Part shown: piece after piece, positions 1-14,300 of the stretch
How positions within the stretch are numbered: position 1 is the stretch's first letter
Layout: every line of letters starts with the position of its first letter
NCBI GenBank assembly: GCA_963965975.1
Contig: OZ014421.1
Location: 4,267,001 to 4,331,000, forward strand
Direction of reading: 5' to 3'
Source of the DNA: Xestospongia bergquistia
Lineage: Eukaryota; Porifera; Demospongiae; Haplosclerida; Petrosiidae
Length of the DNA: 64,000 bases
The notes under the pieces: generated by a model
Told to the model about the DNA's origin: nothing
The model's database searches: none
The model's input: only the letters and a program-made list of their open reading frames with translations
Translations under genes and position numbers: made by a program

Positions 1-669
1 CTCACTTGTCCCTTATTAAGCCAATGAGAACAGATATTGTTGATGAATAATAAATTGAAGAAGCAAAAAAGCCCTTGCTTCCTATGAACATGAAGACTAT
101 TACATAGGATCACAGTGTCTTTGAGCATTGGCTAAAAGAACATAACAATGGTGTGGACACAAAGTGTATGACTAATATGTTAAGTAGTGAGAGTGAGACT
201 TCAGTTCATTAGCTGTGAATTTGTGTGTGAAATAAGAAAAGCCAAAGGGAGTGAATATACTCCTCAAAGCATCAGTCAAGTTTACAATGGTTGCAAACTG
301 AAATCAACTCCACTTAGATACCAGCCTTGTGGACCTTACAGTTCAGATATTAAGGACTTGCACCAAGTATTAAATAATCTCTGAAGTTTGCAAGGGCTTG
401 GCACTTTTAAAAGGCAGTCAAACGTGTCTTTGCATTCCAAAGAAGAATTAAATTTAGGAAAACACACCATTATTTGAATTAGATCAACATCTGTCCTTTT
501 AATATTGAAATTTTAAATCTTGCAAATTACAGTCATTGACAATTTTGTAATGGATATATTTTTGCCTTTTTTGGAAACTTTTAGAAACTTCAAAAGTTTC
601 CAATTTGGCTTAACTACAATGGCCATAAGTTGCTAATTTAACCCTTATAGATAATGATAAAGTATACAC
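1..669. other. Left-edge non-coding stretch, probably dynein intron
   Basis: No dynein exon was found left of 670. The residues expected next in the family, continuing AAA5, are not encoded on the minus strand here, so the next exon lies outside the window. Apart from the DUF3504-like fragment I see only AT-rich sequence. Confidence 0.5.
100..381 (+). pseudogene. Probable decayed DUF3504 (Crypton-derived) fragment
   Basis: A short open stretch (187-381) encodes residues such as FVCEIRKAKGSEYTPQS, which resemble the FVxEVRKxDGxxYPPxSLYQ signature of the DUF3504 / ZMYM2-QRICH1-type domain thought to derive from Crypton tyrosine-recombinase elements. The downstream DIKDLHQVLNNL resembles the family's xFRKALDxEMK segment. 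A second piece with a possible match (EHWLKEHNN, about 128-155) is in another frame and stop codons interrupt it, so the copy looks dead. The neighbouring dynein gene continues leftwards on the other strand, so the fragment probably sits in a dynein intron. Identification is by eye only and could be a chance resemblance. Confidence 0.4.
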
Positions 670-2327
670 CTTGGTCTTTTCTAAGTCTGGCCTCTCTGTA
701 GCTACAACTTCAGCTAAAAGTTGATCCTCTAGTCCATCTCTAGTTACAGTGAAGTTGATGAGAGTAGATTGAGCTTGCATCTCTGGTTTATAATGAGGAT
801 TAGCCAACTTTGTCTGAAGGATCATACGAAACCTAACACAAAGGAATACAAAATACAAGTATTAGTGCAGTAAGTATCATGTGTTATTCTTTTTTCATAG
901 GACAGAAAATATTAACAGTGGCTTCTAAAAATACCAGGATTATATCTCACTTTGGATGATATTCTACTTCCTTGTCACCAATCTTGATATAACGTCCCTT
1001 CTTAATAGTAAGGCGACCCAGCAATGGATCCAAAACTGGATCAACATTCTCACCAATATTCTCCAGTAACAAACAGTCACCATTTGCTATAGCATTTTCA
1101 ATAGCATCAAGATATCTAACGAATTCAATAAATTTAAACTTGAAAGGTTATAATTAAACAATATGTTACCAGCAAAGTGTGAATGGTTCTTAAAGTATTA
1201 ATGAATCAACAACCACCAAATTTGCAAATGTACAGGCTATGTTGCTACTGTTACAATGTACATGTAGATGTATGTTTAATGTCTATACCCTTTGCTTCCT
1301 AGTCGTACTACTTTCAGTTCATCTCCTTCTCTGGTTTTAATCCATTTAAGTCCCTGTAATTGTGGGTCAATCATCAGGGGCCACCTCTCGGCATTAGTTA
1401 AGATAGTAGCATTCTCGATAGACATTCTGTCATTAGGGAGGTTCTCATTATTCCAACGAGCTATGGTAGCTGGATCTGTGAGTAGAGCTAAAACATCAAG
1501 ACCATCTGTCTTAGGAATAGGCGGCTACAAGGAAGAGAGAACAACAGCTAATTTCCAGGTAAATTACATTGTAATAAATACTAACAAATCTTTTAACCAC
1601 AAACATTGTGATATCTCACATGCACATACATATACATTCCAATTCACCTTTGTTAAACTAAATGATACCGACAAACCATCACTTTTCAATATTGCAACAC
1701 TTTAATATTACAAGTCACATTCAGAAAACTTCTAGTTAGTTTGTAGTTTGTTAATATAACTGAATAGAACTAAACACATGAATTGTTCTTATACAAGTAT
1801 AACATACACTCTATAACACAATTTTTTTTATTCTTTCATCAAGGAATTCTGTGATAAGATGGGTTCATACATCACGACACAGTGTGTACTAATGCCAATT
1901 TGAGTGCTTATGCATAAAAATGTTTTATAGGTGTACCATGTCTGTTATCAACTAACCCTTAAGATCTCCTTAGATGGCTAACTGACCAATATTGCTGAAT
2001 ATATTGCTTGTATTTTTCAAGTCCTTCAGACTTGTCCAAATACAGAAAAGACCCATTCAATATTCAGCCATGTTGAACAATTATTTATCCAATAATACAT
2101 ACATACATACACACACACACATATATATACTTACATTTAATGACTGAAAGTAGGTCATCCATTTTCCCTCTAGAAGATCAATACGATAATTACGACCAAA
2201 GCACCCAACATATGATAAATAAGATGATGTCAATAATACATCACCAGCCAAGGTCTTCTCCTCCTCTTTCATTTTCATTACAGACTCTGCCCATCTTACT
2301 TTCTCGGATGCCAGACCATTAACAAGT
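670..2327 (-). other. Dynein exons 47-50: start of AAA5 (residues 3253-3505)
   Basis: Exons: 2135-2327, 1289-1524, 951-1115, 670-832. Motifs include [32 protein letters not shown] and [16 protein letters not shown]. Exon 50 ends at a GTGTAT donor after the residues LEKTK. The rest of AAA5 is outside the window. Confidence 0.93.
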
Positions 2328-5300
2328 CTACAGACAATAATAATATCCTTTTAATTTTTATTTTCAACACAATATACACAAAAGTAAATTATAACAACAA
2401 ATGACAAATCAGATTTCCTTGGCAAAGATATTTATTTGGTTCAGAGTTTCATTATATTCACACAATAATTATATATTTCTTACATAATTTTACCTATCTT
2501 ACTTGAGCTATATATATAATCAGGTTTCAAGGCTTTATAATATCTTGTGAACAGGAAGATGTTTGTTTCTAGCACTAAATAAGTCAGGCATTTATTCAAG
2601 GGAACTGTTTAATTGGAGAAAAGACATCCTTGATTTTTAGAAATAGAACTATGACTAAGACAATTTTGTTTGCTTTGTATAATATGAGTCAAAAGTTGAT
2701 GCTATTAATACAGGATTTTTATGGAGTAGGAAAAACATTGATTATAGGTAGCATGCATAAACATGTTATTACAGCTGTCATGATGGTCAATGTAGTATCA
2801 TTCAGTATTGAACTTCAGGAATTTCAAAGGGAGGAAAAACCCAGGATGCTCACATCTCTATTGAAACCCTGCTATCACAAGTCATGTACATGAGCACATT
2901 AACCATACTATTAATTTAGAGACTTAAAACAATCTGATTTACTTTTTGAGTCATGCTCAATTCAACCTCTATAAAATGTAATGCAAACAAGTTTTAGTGA
3001 TTATAATGGCAGTTGCTATGAAATTGTTAAGTTAGTACATGCAATTAGAAGTAGGATTAAAGTATACTAAACATAATAACATGCTATTAATACAGCTGTA
3101 CCTGTTAGCTAGACTAATAGTGGTAGCTGTAGCTTCAGCTTGTTGTTGACAACGTAACTTTGCTGAAGTTGCTTCTTCAAACTCTCTTGTTAATTCAGCC
3201 AAGTTGTCATCCAATTCCTGTAATAAAAGATACACAGTCTCTCTGTAAGTGTTAGACTGACCTGAATTTTGGCTTTAATTTTAGACAATTTATCTTGTGC
3301 AGCAGCCAGATCAGCATTTGCAGCAGCTAAGGCTTTTCTTTTGGGCTCAACATCACAGAACACCTCATAAAAGTTAACAATATTGATCACCCAGGCACAT
3401 AAACCTAAGAAGTGCATGTACATGTTATAGAAGGTTAAAATCTTAACAAAATCTACAAGCTACAAACTATAGATAAATAGCAGAACAGTCCTTGTAATAA
3501 GCACTGTTCTGATTGCATACACATGTACATTGTTAAGCTTTTGGAGTATTTATTTACCACATCATTTTATATATTATACAAGTTCTATAGCAAAAGTGTA
3601 CTACATAAGTCTGTACCTGCTGCAGCAGCAGACTTAGCTCGCACAAAGTCAGGATCAAATTCTTTGTCTTGCAGATAAGGCTCAACAGCTTTCCTGTTGG
3701 GATCTTGAATATTCTCCTTATCAAAATTGAGTAATTGCTCCAAGAATTGATCAACTTTACCCATGTAGTTCTTGCCAGCATTCCAAGATGTGTCTTTAGG
3801 AATTTTGTTAGAAGGAGCAATCAATACCATCACAGCACCAACTACTTTGACTACAATGGGTGGAGGTTTACCAAAGGATTTTAACTCTGTTAAATTGGCT
3901 TTGTTCAATGTGTTCAAAGCCTCTGCTGCTGCTTTAAGGGCTGGTTCTGCACGAGCTAAATCACGTTCACAATCTTGTTGCTTTTTGCTGACTTCTGCTG
4001 CTATTTTTGCAACTTTCTTTTCCTCATCATCAGCAAATTCTTTCTCTTTTCCAACCTTTTCTTGTTCAATACCAACCCTTTTAATCAGTGCATCAGCATC
4101 ATCATTCTTTTGTTTCAATTCTACCTCTTGAGCAGCTAGTTTCTCTTTCAAGTCATCAACCTAGAGTTAATAACATATACATTGTGTTCATGTATACACA
4201 TGCAATTGTACATTACGTATAGAAGTAATTAAAAAATTTATTTAAAAAAATGAAATGAGGTGTAAGGATGGCAATGAAAAAAAATGAAAAGGGATAACTC
4301 ATAATTTAATACCAAAATCCAAACACAAGTAGCCAAATCTTTAACATAAGAAGGCCAAGACAGTTAGCTACAAGTATAAAATTACATACATACTACTATT
4401 GTAGCTGGCCAGTATTGAAATTGAAGAATAGCTGGCAAAACTAATACTGAATGGCTACTTAGTTATGCAGAGATTTTTGTATTGATTTGTTTTTATCCTT
4501 ACCTTGTTACTCCACTCATTCCTGTGCTAGCACAAAAATAGGAGTACAGGAAGTGGAACAGTTTGGTTGTATAAATTGTTCCACTTTAGCAAAGCTTAAT
4601 AATGATATTATAATGATATTAAAGGTCTTAGTAGCTATGAAAAACTTAATAGACAAGTAGGTGCTTAAATTAGCCTATAACGCAACTTTACCAGTTATTT
4701 GAAAGCATGTTAGTGTAATAAACTATCTGTGGTGGTCATCTTTTCAGGTCCATCCCTATATATTAAGCACTACTATGTTTAATGATAGATATACTACTGT
4801 AGTTTCAATTTCAACTTTAAATAAAATTGGAAAGTATAATCAGCTTATTTTAATATTACTGTGTGTTATACCTGAGCTGATGTACTTTTCAGCTTTTCCA
4901 GACCTCCCTCAAGACGTTCCATGTTACCAGTAAGTTCGCCATGTTTCTTAGTAAGGAGGTTACGATAGAGATTGATCTTAGAGAAAATAATATGTTCAGT
5001 AAATGTAGGCACATTTTGAACATGTGATTATGTAAATGAACAGTATTGTCGACTCACCAGCTCTAAGAAGCTCTTGGGTGTGGTATAATTATATCTTTTT
5101 TCATTAGTTAAATAGAGTTTACTCATTTCATTAACACTGCTGTGAACATATGCCATAAATTGACTTACAGAGCCACGTATCTCCGGCTAAAGAATACAAT
5201 TTTATACAAATTTGTAAAGTATTTGCTCTTACTTTGATGAGTTCTACTTCAGATAGAAATCGTGAGCTTACTGATATTAGAGCTTCCTTGGGCCACTCAT

Positions 5301-8300
5301 GAAACCAATCAATACAAGTACAATTGACAATAGCTGGGAACTTGCGACTACGAACTCTCAGAGTTGAGCCCACAGGAGAGAAGCACAATACTACCTACAT
5401 GTACAAGTAACAGAATTAAAGAATCTCCATTATAAGGCTGTAATATGGCAACAAACTGGACATTACCAATCTATTTTTGCCATGGCCATCATATCATAAT
5501 ATGACAACCTTTTGCTCCAACAAAATATATAGCTCTTGTGAAAGTTGAGACTATTACTGAATTACTATGGTACTATACTAAAGGCTACAAAGTATATAGA
5601 AGACTCCTATAAAGTTTTATCTTGTTAGTACTTATTTTTTTCCTGCATGAAGAGCTTGAGGGATTGTTTCAAGCAATATCTTTGTCTCTTCAATATTTAA
5701 CTTGATAAACTTTCTGAATATAATTTATTTTCTCTGGTCTTTATATACTAGCAAGTTCAAGTTGAGTGAAAGTTACAAGCATAATTTATACCACACTTAT
5801 GTAAGCCCATTCTATGAAATTAATCATCTACTTTAAGTTGTTGTTTTTGCATTGAAAGAGTGACCACAAATGGTAGGCCAGGTTGCTTGCTATCAAGTTG
5901 TTTTTCAGTCACACCCAATATATAATCTAATGATGACAAACAGCTTATCTTTTCAGCTTGTGACTGCCATGAAAGCTAAGGCTATTATATATACGTTAAA
6001 GGACAGCATTGAGTTACTGTAAAATATGCAAAATTTTGTATCAAGTTTTTCCCCATTAGCAAGCATTTTTTGACTGAGAGAGTAACTCCAAGCCACAAAT
6101 TGTTCAAAGCACTAAGTTTCAATCTATTGCCTCTTCATTGTTTAACATTCTTGATGTACATGTATAGTTAAATACAATGGCCATGGCATCCATACATTTG
6201 TGGTTATACTAACAGCCAATTGTTTTGCAATTATACTTTTTTCACTGCTTAGAAATTAAATTCATGTAAGTAATACAAATATATTATTAGGACAGCAATT
6301 ATATTTTTTAAAATATAAACTAAGGCAAATCTCATGTTTAGTTTGTTAGTCTTAGCCTTTAAAATTTGCTAATTATAAAAAGGAACTTAACAAAACATAA
6401 ATGAGTAATCATATTACATATAAATACATTGATTTTGTGGTATGAATTTTCAAAATATGCCGAAAGCATTTAATGATTGACATAAAATTACCTTTAGTTG
6501 TCTTCTCACTCTATCAATAAAAAACTTCCATACATTCTCTTTTGTATCTTGCATACCAGCTCCCCTAACTTCATTACGTAATCCATTAATAATATTTTCT
6601 AATTCATCATCAGCAAATAAACCAGGGATCTCTCCAGATGCAAGTAGATCATTAATTAATACAAGAAACTTTTCATCTGGAATCTAATTGAAGAAAAAAG
6701 TAACCACTCACATTGAATTAAGTAGTAGCTTCAACAGTTTGTACACTCTACATGTATGTGGATCTGTTTATCAGGCTACAATGACCTCAATAAAACATCC
6801 TGCTGCTGCCAATGTTCATGTTAATATTATCAGAATTTAATAAATAATGTATAATTGGTAAGGACTTCTTTAATTTGGTGATTTGACAAATTTTGGAAAT
6901 TTAGCAAATCAAAACTATCAAATTTTATATTAATATTAACGAATATCGTCATGATTAAATATGAATCACCAAGTTTTAACACACCAAACACCATTTAGAA
7001 CCAATTTGCCAAACTAACCTGCAATGTGATATAACCACATTTGGCACCTCAGGGAATAACCAAAATTAACAGCATAATTTGCTACATTTCACAAATCAGA
7101 TATTCTAAAAATAGCAATTTACTTAAACAGGAAGTATACTGGGTATATATGCAACACAACATTATATCTTTCCATTTGAAAGATGATTTATGTCAACCAC
7201 TTTCTAAATTTTAAGTTACCAATCTCAACAACATTTATCCATGCATTGTACATCTATTTTTGGCTTCTATTGGTTACCTAAGGTTTGTCCTTTTTGCCAG
7301 TTTATAGCCACTACTATGACATTTAGTATTGTCAACACATGGCCAAACTTTGGGACTTTAGAGTTGCTAATGACAACTAGGCATAACTTAGGTCATATAC
7401 CTGTGCATCAGTCAGTAAGAAAACAGTACCAATGTTCTTTAATCCAGCTTTGATGTAAAGTTGATTCAAATCAGTCCTCAGATCTCCAACACTATAGCCT
7501 TTTCTCAATTGAATTTGGAACACTTCTAATCCAGAGACAGATGCCGCCAAACGTGTCAGACTTTGTTTACCACTGCCACCAACACCAACAAGGAGGGCAT
7601 TACCACGAGGAGACTCCAGGATACGATTAATACGACAGCTAAGGACAGATTATAGAAAAATCATAATAAATAACTTTAAATGCTTTTCAAGAGACAATCA
7701 AGAATAATTACAGTCTTTTGGTGCTCAGTGCTAGACATGTATGTATTATATGTAAAGTTATGCCCAACAAACAGCCTTTTAAACAGACTTCAATGAAGCC
7801 CTAATGTTACAGGATACCATCATCATGAAATTTATTAGCAAAAGTAAAGTTATATGCTTTTAGCTAAAATACTTCAATTCTCCCAGTATTGCTGATACAA
7901 ATTTCCTACTTAATAATGAACTCATAAAAGAAAATTAATTACTGTGGCTTTAGGTAAACTAAGCTTCTAGATTGAACTTCTGAGATCTGTTAACATCAAA
8001 AATCTTTGTTTTTGCTCCAGAATAAAATTAACTTACTGTAGGATGAAGTACATTTAACATTCATATTTGCAAAGCCATAACTTTGCGCTTTATCAAGATA
8101 TTATAAGTGATAATATATGCCATATGCTTATACTTAATTAAAAAGTTATGTATGTAAGGCTCTGAATTTGAATTCATTCAAACAGTGTATTTAAAGTGAT
8201 ATACATGCACTTACATGTGTTGCATAGCGTCTTCAAAGAGTACAAGGTTCATGACAGCATTAAGTTCATTATATGACTCAAGTGCTTCATCCAATATTTT

Positions 8301-11300
8301 ATTCAGTGATGTCCATGATAAGACAGGTAGATACTTTGGATCACCAATACCAGAGGCAAAGTGACAGTATATGAGAGGATTAGCCTTAAGACCTTCATCA
8401 TCCAAATCCTGAAATAAAAGTGAAATCACAATAAGAGTTACACTATGATTATGACAAGTATATGTACAATGTACTACATGCTGAATGATTTACATAAGTA
8501 AACATAAAGTATGAATACAAATGTACATTCTTACATCAAATGATTGTTTGGCTAAGTCAAACTTGATTCTATTAAAATTGGTCATGTCTTTATCTTCAAT
8601 AAACTTATCTCCGTACACACGACTAGCTTCATGGAGCCAAAGACGAATGAAATCAAGGGGAGTCTTAATACATTCTGGACCAGAGAACAAAACACCCTAA
8701 GATTAGAAGAGATAGAATATAAAAAATATAAGCACAGTTGTCAAAGACAAGCCAAATTTTGTATTGCTTTCTATATTGAATGTGACATCAATAATAGGGT
8801 CTCAGCTACTGTACAACAAAGTACATTGTACATTGCAAATGAACACATAACATATATGTGTATGCACATGCATATGTAAAGTGTTATATCCTATCATTCC
8901 TGTAAGCTAACAAAAACCTCACTTGAAAGATATTGGAGAGGTCTCGAAGGTTAAAAATGTAGTGAAATTTGATGGCAGTTGGAAGAAATGAAGATGCCAC
9001 TTTATTATGTAGAGCTAAGGCACTACTGACTATTTTATCAGCAATACGTTGAGTTGCATTTGAGAACCCATTAGTGGTTAAATGTCCCAGCAGAATGCTT
9101 TGATATATAGTACGAAGAGCATCAGTGCCTGGAAAACTAATTGCAAAGACACTAAAATGACGTTGAAGTCTGGAGTTGATGGTAAAGCTCCCAGCAGTAG
9201 GGTTCATACAAGCTACATATTGTACATTGTGGATCTCCTTCAAGATTAACTTGGCTCGATCATACCAGTGGTTATAATCTAGATGTTGGCGTATTAAGGT
9301 ATGAGGCTGAACAGTACCATATGTGTCAACTACAGGCATATTCATATCATCAATAAAGTAAACAAGTTTCTTAGTGCCTGGTGGTCCATAATTACGACCA
9401 GCCTTTTTTTCCAATGGTTTCTCCATGACTTGTTGTAGCATAAATGATGTTGTGTAATAGTTGAAGGGAATCATAGTCACCATCATGTTCTCACCAAGTG
9501 AGCTTAATTTGTCATTAATGAGGACTGTCTTACCACAACCAGCACTGCCTACTAACATAACTGGACGTCCATGACCCAATAACAAATTTAGGAAATAGCG
9601 ATATCGTACAGTCTCTGTAGTATGGACTAAAACACTCTAAAAGAACAAATATAGTAACTCTCTCTGCACTACAGTATTACATCTAACACAAACAGCAAAT
9701 GCAATCATGCAATTTAAGTATATACATTCATACGTATTTACACATGCATTTACTTGTAGTGGCATTTCTGGGTCATGCTCAAATTTAGGGACTTTCTCAG
9801 TCCAAGGTGTCCATTTTTTAGTCTCTGCATCAAGGAAGTAATCAAACACAGTTCCTTGACTTGGGAACTTAATGTTCTTGAACTCAGTCACCCACCATTT
9901 AGAGAACTCAACACGATAATCCACCAACTAAGAAATGAAAACATATCAGTAGTTAAACATCATGGTGCTGCAAAGACTGTATAAGTATAGAAAAGAAAAA
10001 GCTCACAAGAAGCATTTTATTTAACTTTTATTTTATGCATGTATGCATAATCAATATTTATGTGACAGGAGCACATATACAAACATTTACACAACAGAGT
10101 CCAACAAAGTACACTGACAATACCTGGTCTTGAAACATAGCTCCTCCAAATGCCCACACTGCGGCAAAAACAAAGTATGTCTCATATACTTCTTTATTAG
10201 AGTCTGGAGGTGTATTCTCAGGTGTAAGAAGAGCTTCTAGTAAATAACATAAGGTCTGGATCATACTGATCTCTGAGACTGGAGTTATCTTCTTAAAACG
10301 ATACCGCAACGTCTCCAGACATGGTGGAATGTATCGATCAAAAAGAATAGTAAGATTAGCTTTTTCAGACTGTACTTCTCTCTTATCGATCCAACTTTGA
10401 ACATATCTATAAAAGGAGAATATAAGAAACTGTTTAACTGACACTGACTATTAACTAATATTACATGTAGAATCATTATCATAGAGTTTAAATTCTTAGT
10501 TTTCTTACGGGTTCCATCCTAAATCAGAGGGATTGACAAACAAAATACCAGCTCTAGATACTGTAGCAGGTGTTGCAGCTTTGAGGTGACCAATCTCAAA
10601 CATAAGCCTCATTGAGGGAGTCAATGGAACTCGCTCGTTGCTAGCTAAAGTCAAGACCTAGGAAAGACAGAAATTAACAAATACCACCAATCAGTGGATT
10701 ATCTAAAGCATAGAAGAAACTTGGGTTACCTATTCAAAGAGTTGCATTAATGAAATAGATACCTCATGTTTATAAAAATCTGTGCTCTATTGGTAGATAG
10801 ATACCTCATGTTCCTTATTAACATCAAAGGGAATTATTCATAAATTGTCTAAAGCTAAAGTATTGTCTCAATAATTATATATGTAAAGCTGTTTATTTGT
10901 GGATATAAAATTTTATATATGTTAGATTTTATTTTTATTTCCATGATTACTTCCTGTCTACCATGTTTAATAAACATTTTGTACAACTTAATCTTTGTCC
11001 ATTGACATTTCACAAAATTTAAAATACAACAAAAAATACAAGCTATATAATGTATGATACATGCATATAACATGTTGTAAATGTACTTAGGAAAAATATT
11101 TATAGACTAATGCTAGCACACTTAATGGCAGAAACTAACTAACCAGATAACAACAAGACATGTAAGATAGTCCATTCTTACTTTATTGTCATCCATAACA
11201 GTGTTGAGTGATTCAATCCACATTGGATCAATATCTCCATCTAATACAATCCACTTAGGGAAATCATTAGCTAAGTTAGCTAAATCTCTCATAATACTTG

Positions 11301-14300
11301 AAAAGAGACCGTCTTTCCATTCTCGAGTAGATGGATTAATAAACCCAAATAGCTCATCATTAGTTACTGCTTTTGGATTAAGATCTTGCCAGATAGGTTT
11401 CCTCTTCAAATTGTGATAGGTACGATTGAGAGAACGAAGGATCTAAGGAGAAAAGTAAAGGCAAAAAAGACATGTACAACATACAGTGTAGAATCAAATA
11501 AATCATTTTGAAATATGTACATAACAAATAAACTTTAATATCCTTTATTCATATATAGAAAATAGGACATCTTTTCAGAAACATAAAACAAAACATTAAT
11601 AGAAGGTAATGCCTGACTCATAATGTCACATATACTGAAGTATATGGATGTGCGTATATGTACCTTGCTCTTTCCAGTACCAGCACTCCCAATAACAAAG
11701 ATGGAATGTCTAACGTGAATAAGTTCCTCTAATTGAACTACTTTGAGTACAAAATTATCTTCAGCTTGTAGGCCCAATTCCTAAACAAAAACAATAGAAA
11801 TAGTTGACATTCTACCTTGGATTATTAATAATAAGCTATTATGTTAGATTCATTTTCTACTGATAATAATGCTCATTTGCTTAGATAAACATATAAAACA
11901 GATATAATTATGTAAGTTGATATACTTTGCTTCTTACCAGTACACTTTGTTTAACACAGGCCTCAAAGTCCATGTCTCTCTTTCTGGGTACATCTAGTGC
12001 TGGAAATAGGTCTCCAATAAGGCCCATAAAAATAGGAACATCATCAGTAACTATCTTAGGTGTGTTAAAGTCACGAAGTGCTCTCATTAAAACCTTCATA
12101 TATAGTAAAGATAAGTAATGATTTTTAAAAATAATTATATAGTGATGGTAATGGTAAATTGCACAAACGAGATAGGAATGTACCAATATCTCTATATACA
12201 TGTAAGTAGTAGTGGTCTAACTCAGCCAGACCAGATGTAATTTAAATGTAACACAATTTCACTTACCTGATCTTCAGGGCGTCCCCTATCTCCTCTCTTC
12301 AGTGAACCAGCTACTACCAGCACAGACTTAATGGCTCTTAGTCCCCAGTCATAGTGATCTTGTTTTGATAACAGTTCTTTACATAAAGTGTATAAAGTGA
12401 GAAACTTTCTAGCTAAGATACGAGCCTCAATAAATCCTTCAGCTACCAACATAATCTCAGCAATTAACTCAAAATCTGGTACCACCATAGCACATGGTCT
12501 ACAAAGAAAAAAAGAATGACTTCAACACTGAATCAGCAATGATTATATCCACAATGGTACTTCATTGTAAATTCTATTGTTAGTATATGTAATCAGTACA
12601 TGTACATTTATATGTGTTTCAGGGACAGTCTCTCTTAGAGGTACAACATGCATTATCCAATGTACCTGTACAAGTAATACACATTCATGTACAGCTTGTG
12701 CATAATACATTTATGTACATATATAATGCATTACCTGAAGAGTGCTTTCAGGTTTTCAGGTAGTTCAGTACGTCCGGCATAGCCGGGATTCATTGTGATA
12801 AAGAGACCAACAGTTGGAGTGATTTTTATCTCTACACCATCAAACATAAACTTTTGCTTTTTCATTTTAATGGCATCTTGAATACTCTTCACTTGCACAG
12901 CTACCACCGAAAGAACTTCAACTGATATACGATTGAACTCATCAAAACAGCCCCAGGCACCAGTCTGAGCTAACCCTTTGTATATATCTCCACAAGACTA
13001 TAAAAGATAACAGCAGTCAAACACTTGTAATATTAGTTAGTACTACTTATTAAATGCAGTGTTTTCTAGAGAATATTTACAAAGCACTCAGAATTGTCAC
13101 AATCACAGACAACACCTATTTCTTGTCCTATAAAAAGCATTTGGCTTAAGATAGCAGGTAAGGTGATTTTGAGATATAGAATATTGTGTGAAAGTAGATG
13201 AGTAAACATCTCAAATGTTCTTATGCACTTTTACTCTTTGAGAACGTTTTTGCTGCAAAGATGATCAAAAAGCTAATGTCTCCTCTTTTGGGGTACAGAG
13301 GCTTTTCTTTGTTGGCAGCTGGAACAGAGTTAGCATACTTTCTAATCTTTATTTATATAGGAAATTAATATGCTTCCACCTTAATGAGGTATAATAGAAC
13401 TCTGTCATAAAGTGAATATGTTTTGGCTGTACTGTTCTAGTGTCTTGTAGCTTTTGAACGCAAGCTAAACATTTTATTATTATTATTAATATAACATTTC
13501 TTCCTTTAAATCTTCAGTGTGATTCGTTCATTAGGTAAGGATTGCAGTAACCAGACAAAAATAATAAGAGGACTCTCTAGTTTTTATTGGCCATTGGCCT
13601 ATTTAGTGTACATCAATTTAGTTATCAGACTACTTGCAAGATTTCTACTTTAACGCTTAACTAGGGCTATTGAAACACTTGCAATGAGAGATATGTGGTC
13701 TATAAGAATTCTACAAGTGAAAAATTTGAGGCCAAAATGTGCAATAGATAATCTAATGGCTATTCATTTGGGACCATCCCTACAAAATTAATAAGCACTA
13801 ATAGATTGTATCATGCCATAATGGATCTATTACATATTAAAGCTTAAAGATACTCTAAAATTTTAATGGGATATATTCATTTATCAAACTGTTTAAGATA
13901 TACAGTCAAGAGGGTATTGATGTTAATTTAATTTTCAGTATAATTACTTTCATACCATTTGATAAGTGAATTGATATCATTCATATAATGTATATACAAA
14001 AAGTAGTACATACATACCTTGTAGTCCATTTGTTCAGAGCAGTTGAAGACATAGACCATCATGCCTAGAGCTCGACCTAAGTCTTTAGTAGTCTCAGTTT
14101 TACCAGTACCAGCAGGTCCAGCAGGTGCTCCACTCATTGTGAGATGAAGGGATTGAGTCAAAGTAATGTAACAACTAGAGAACAAAAAGAAATATATCTT
14201 TAGTGAAGAGAGGGTATTCTTCATTAGAAGTTGAGTATACACTATATATAAATGAAAATTCTATTCTATTCTATAACAAAAGTTGGATACAAATAAGTAG

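Noticed and set aside
1957..2060. Possible extra dynein exon between exons 47 and 48
   Set aside because: The translation shows no family similarity, and exon 47 joins exon 48 (1524) directly in phase with matching sequence.
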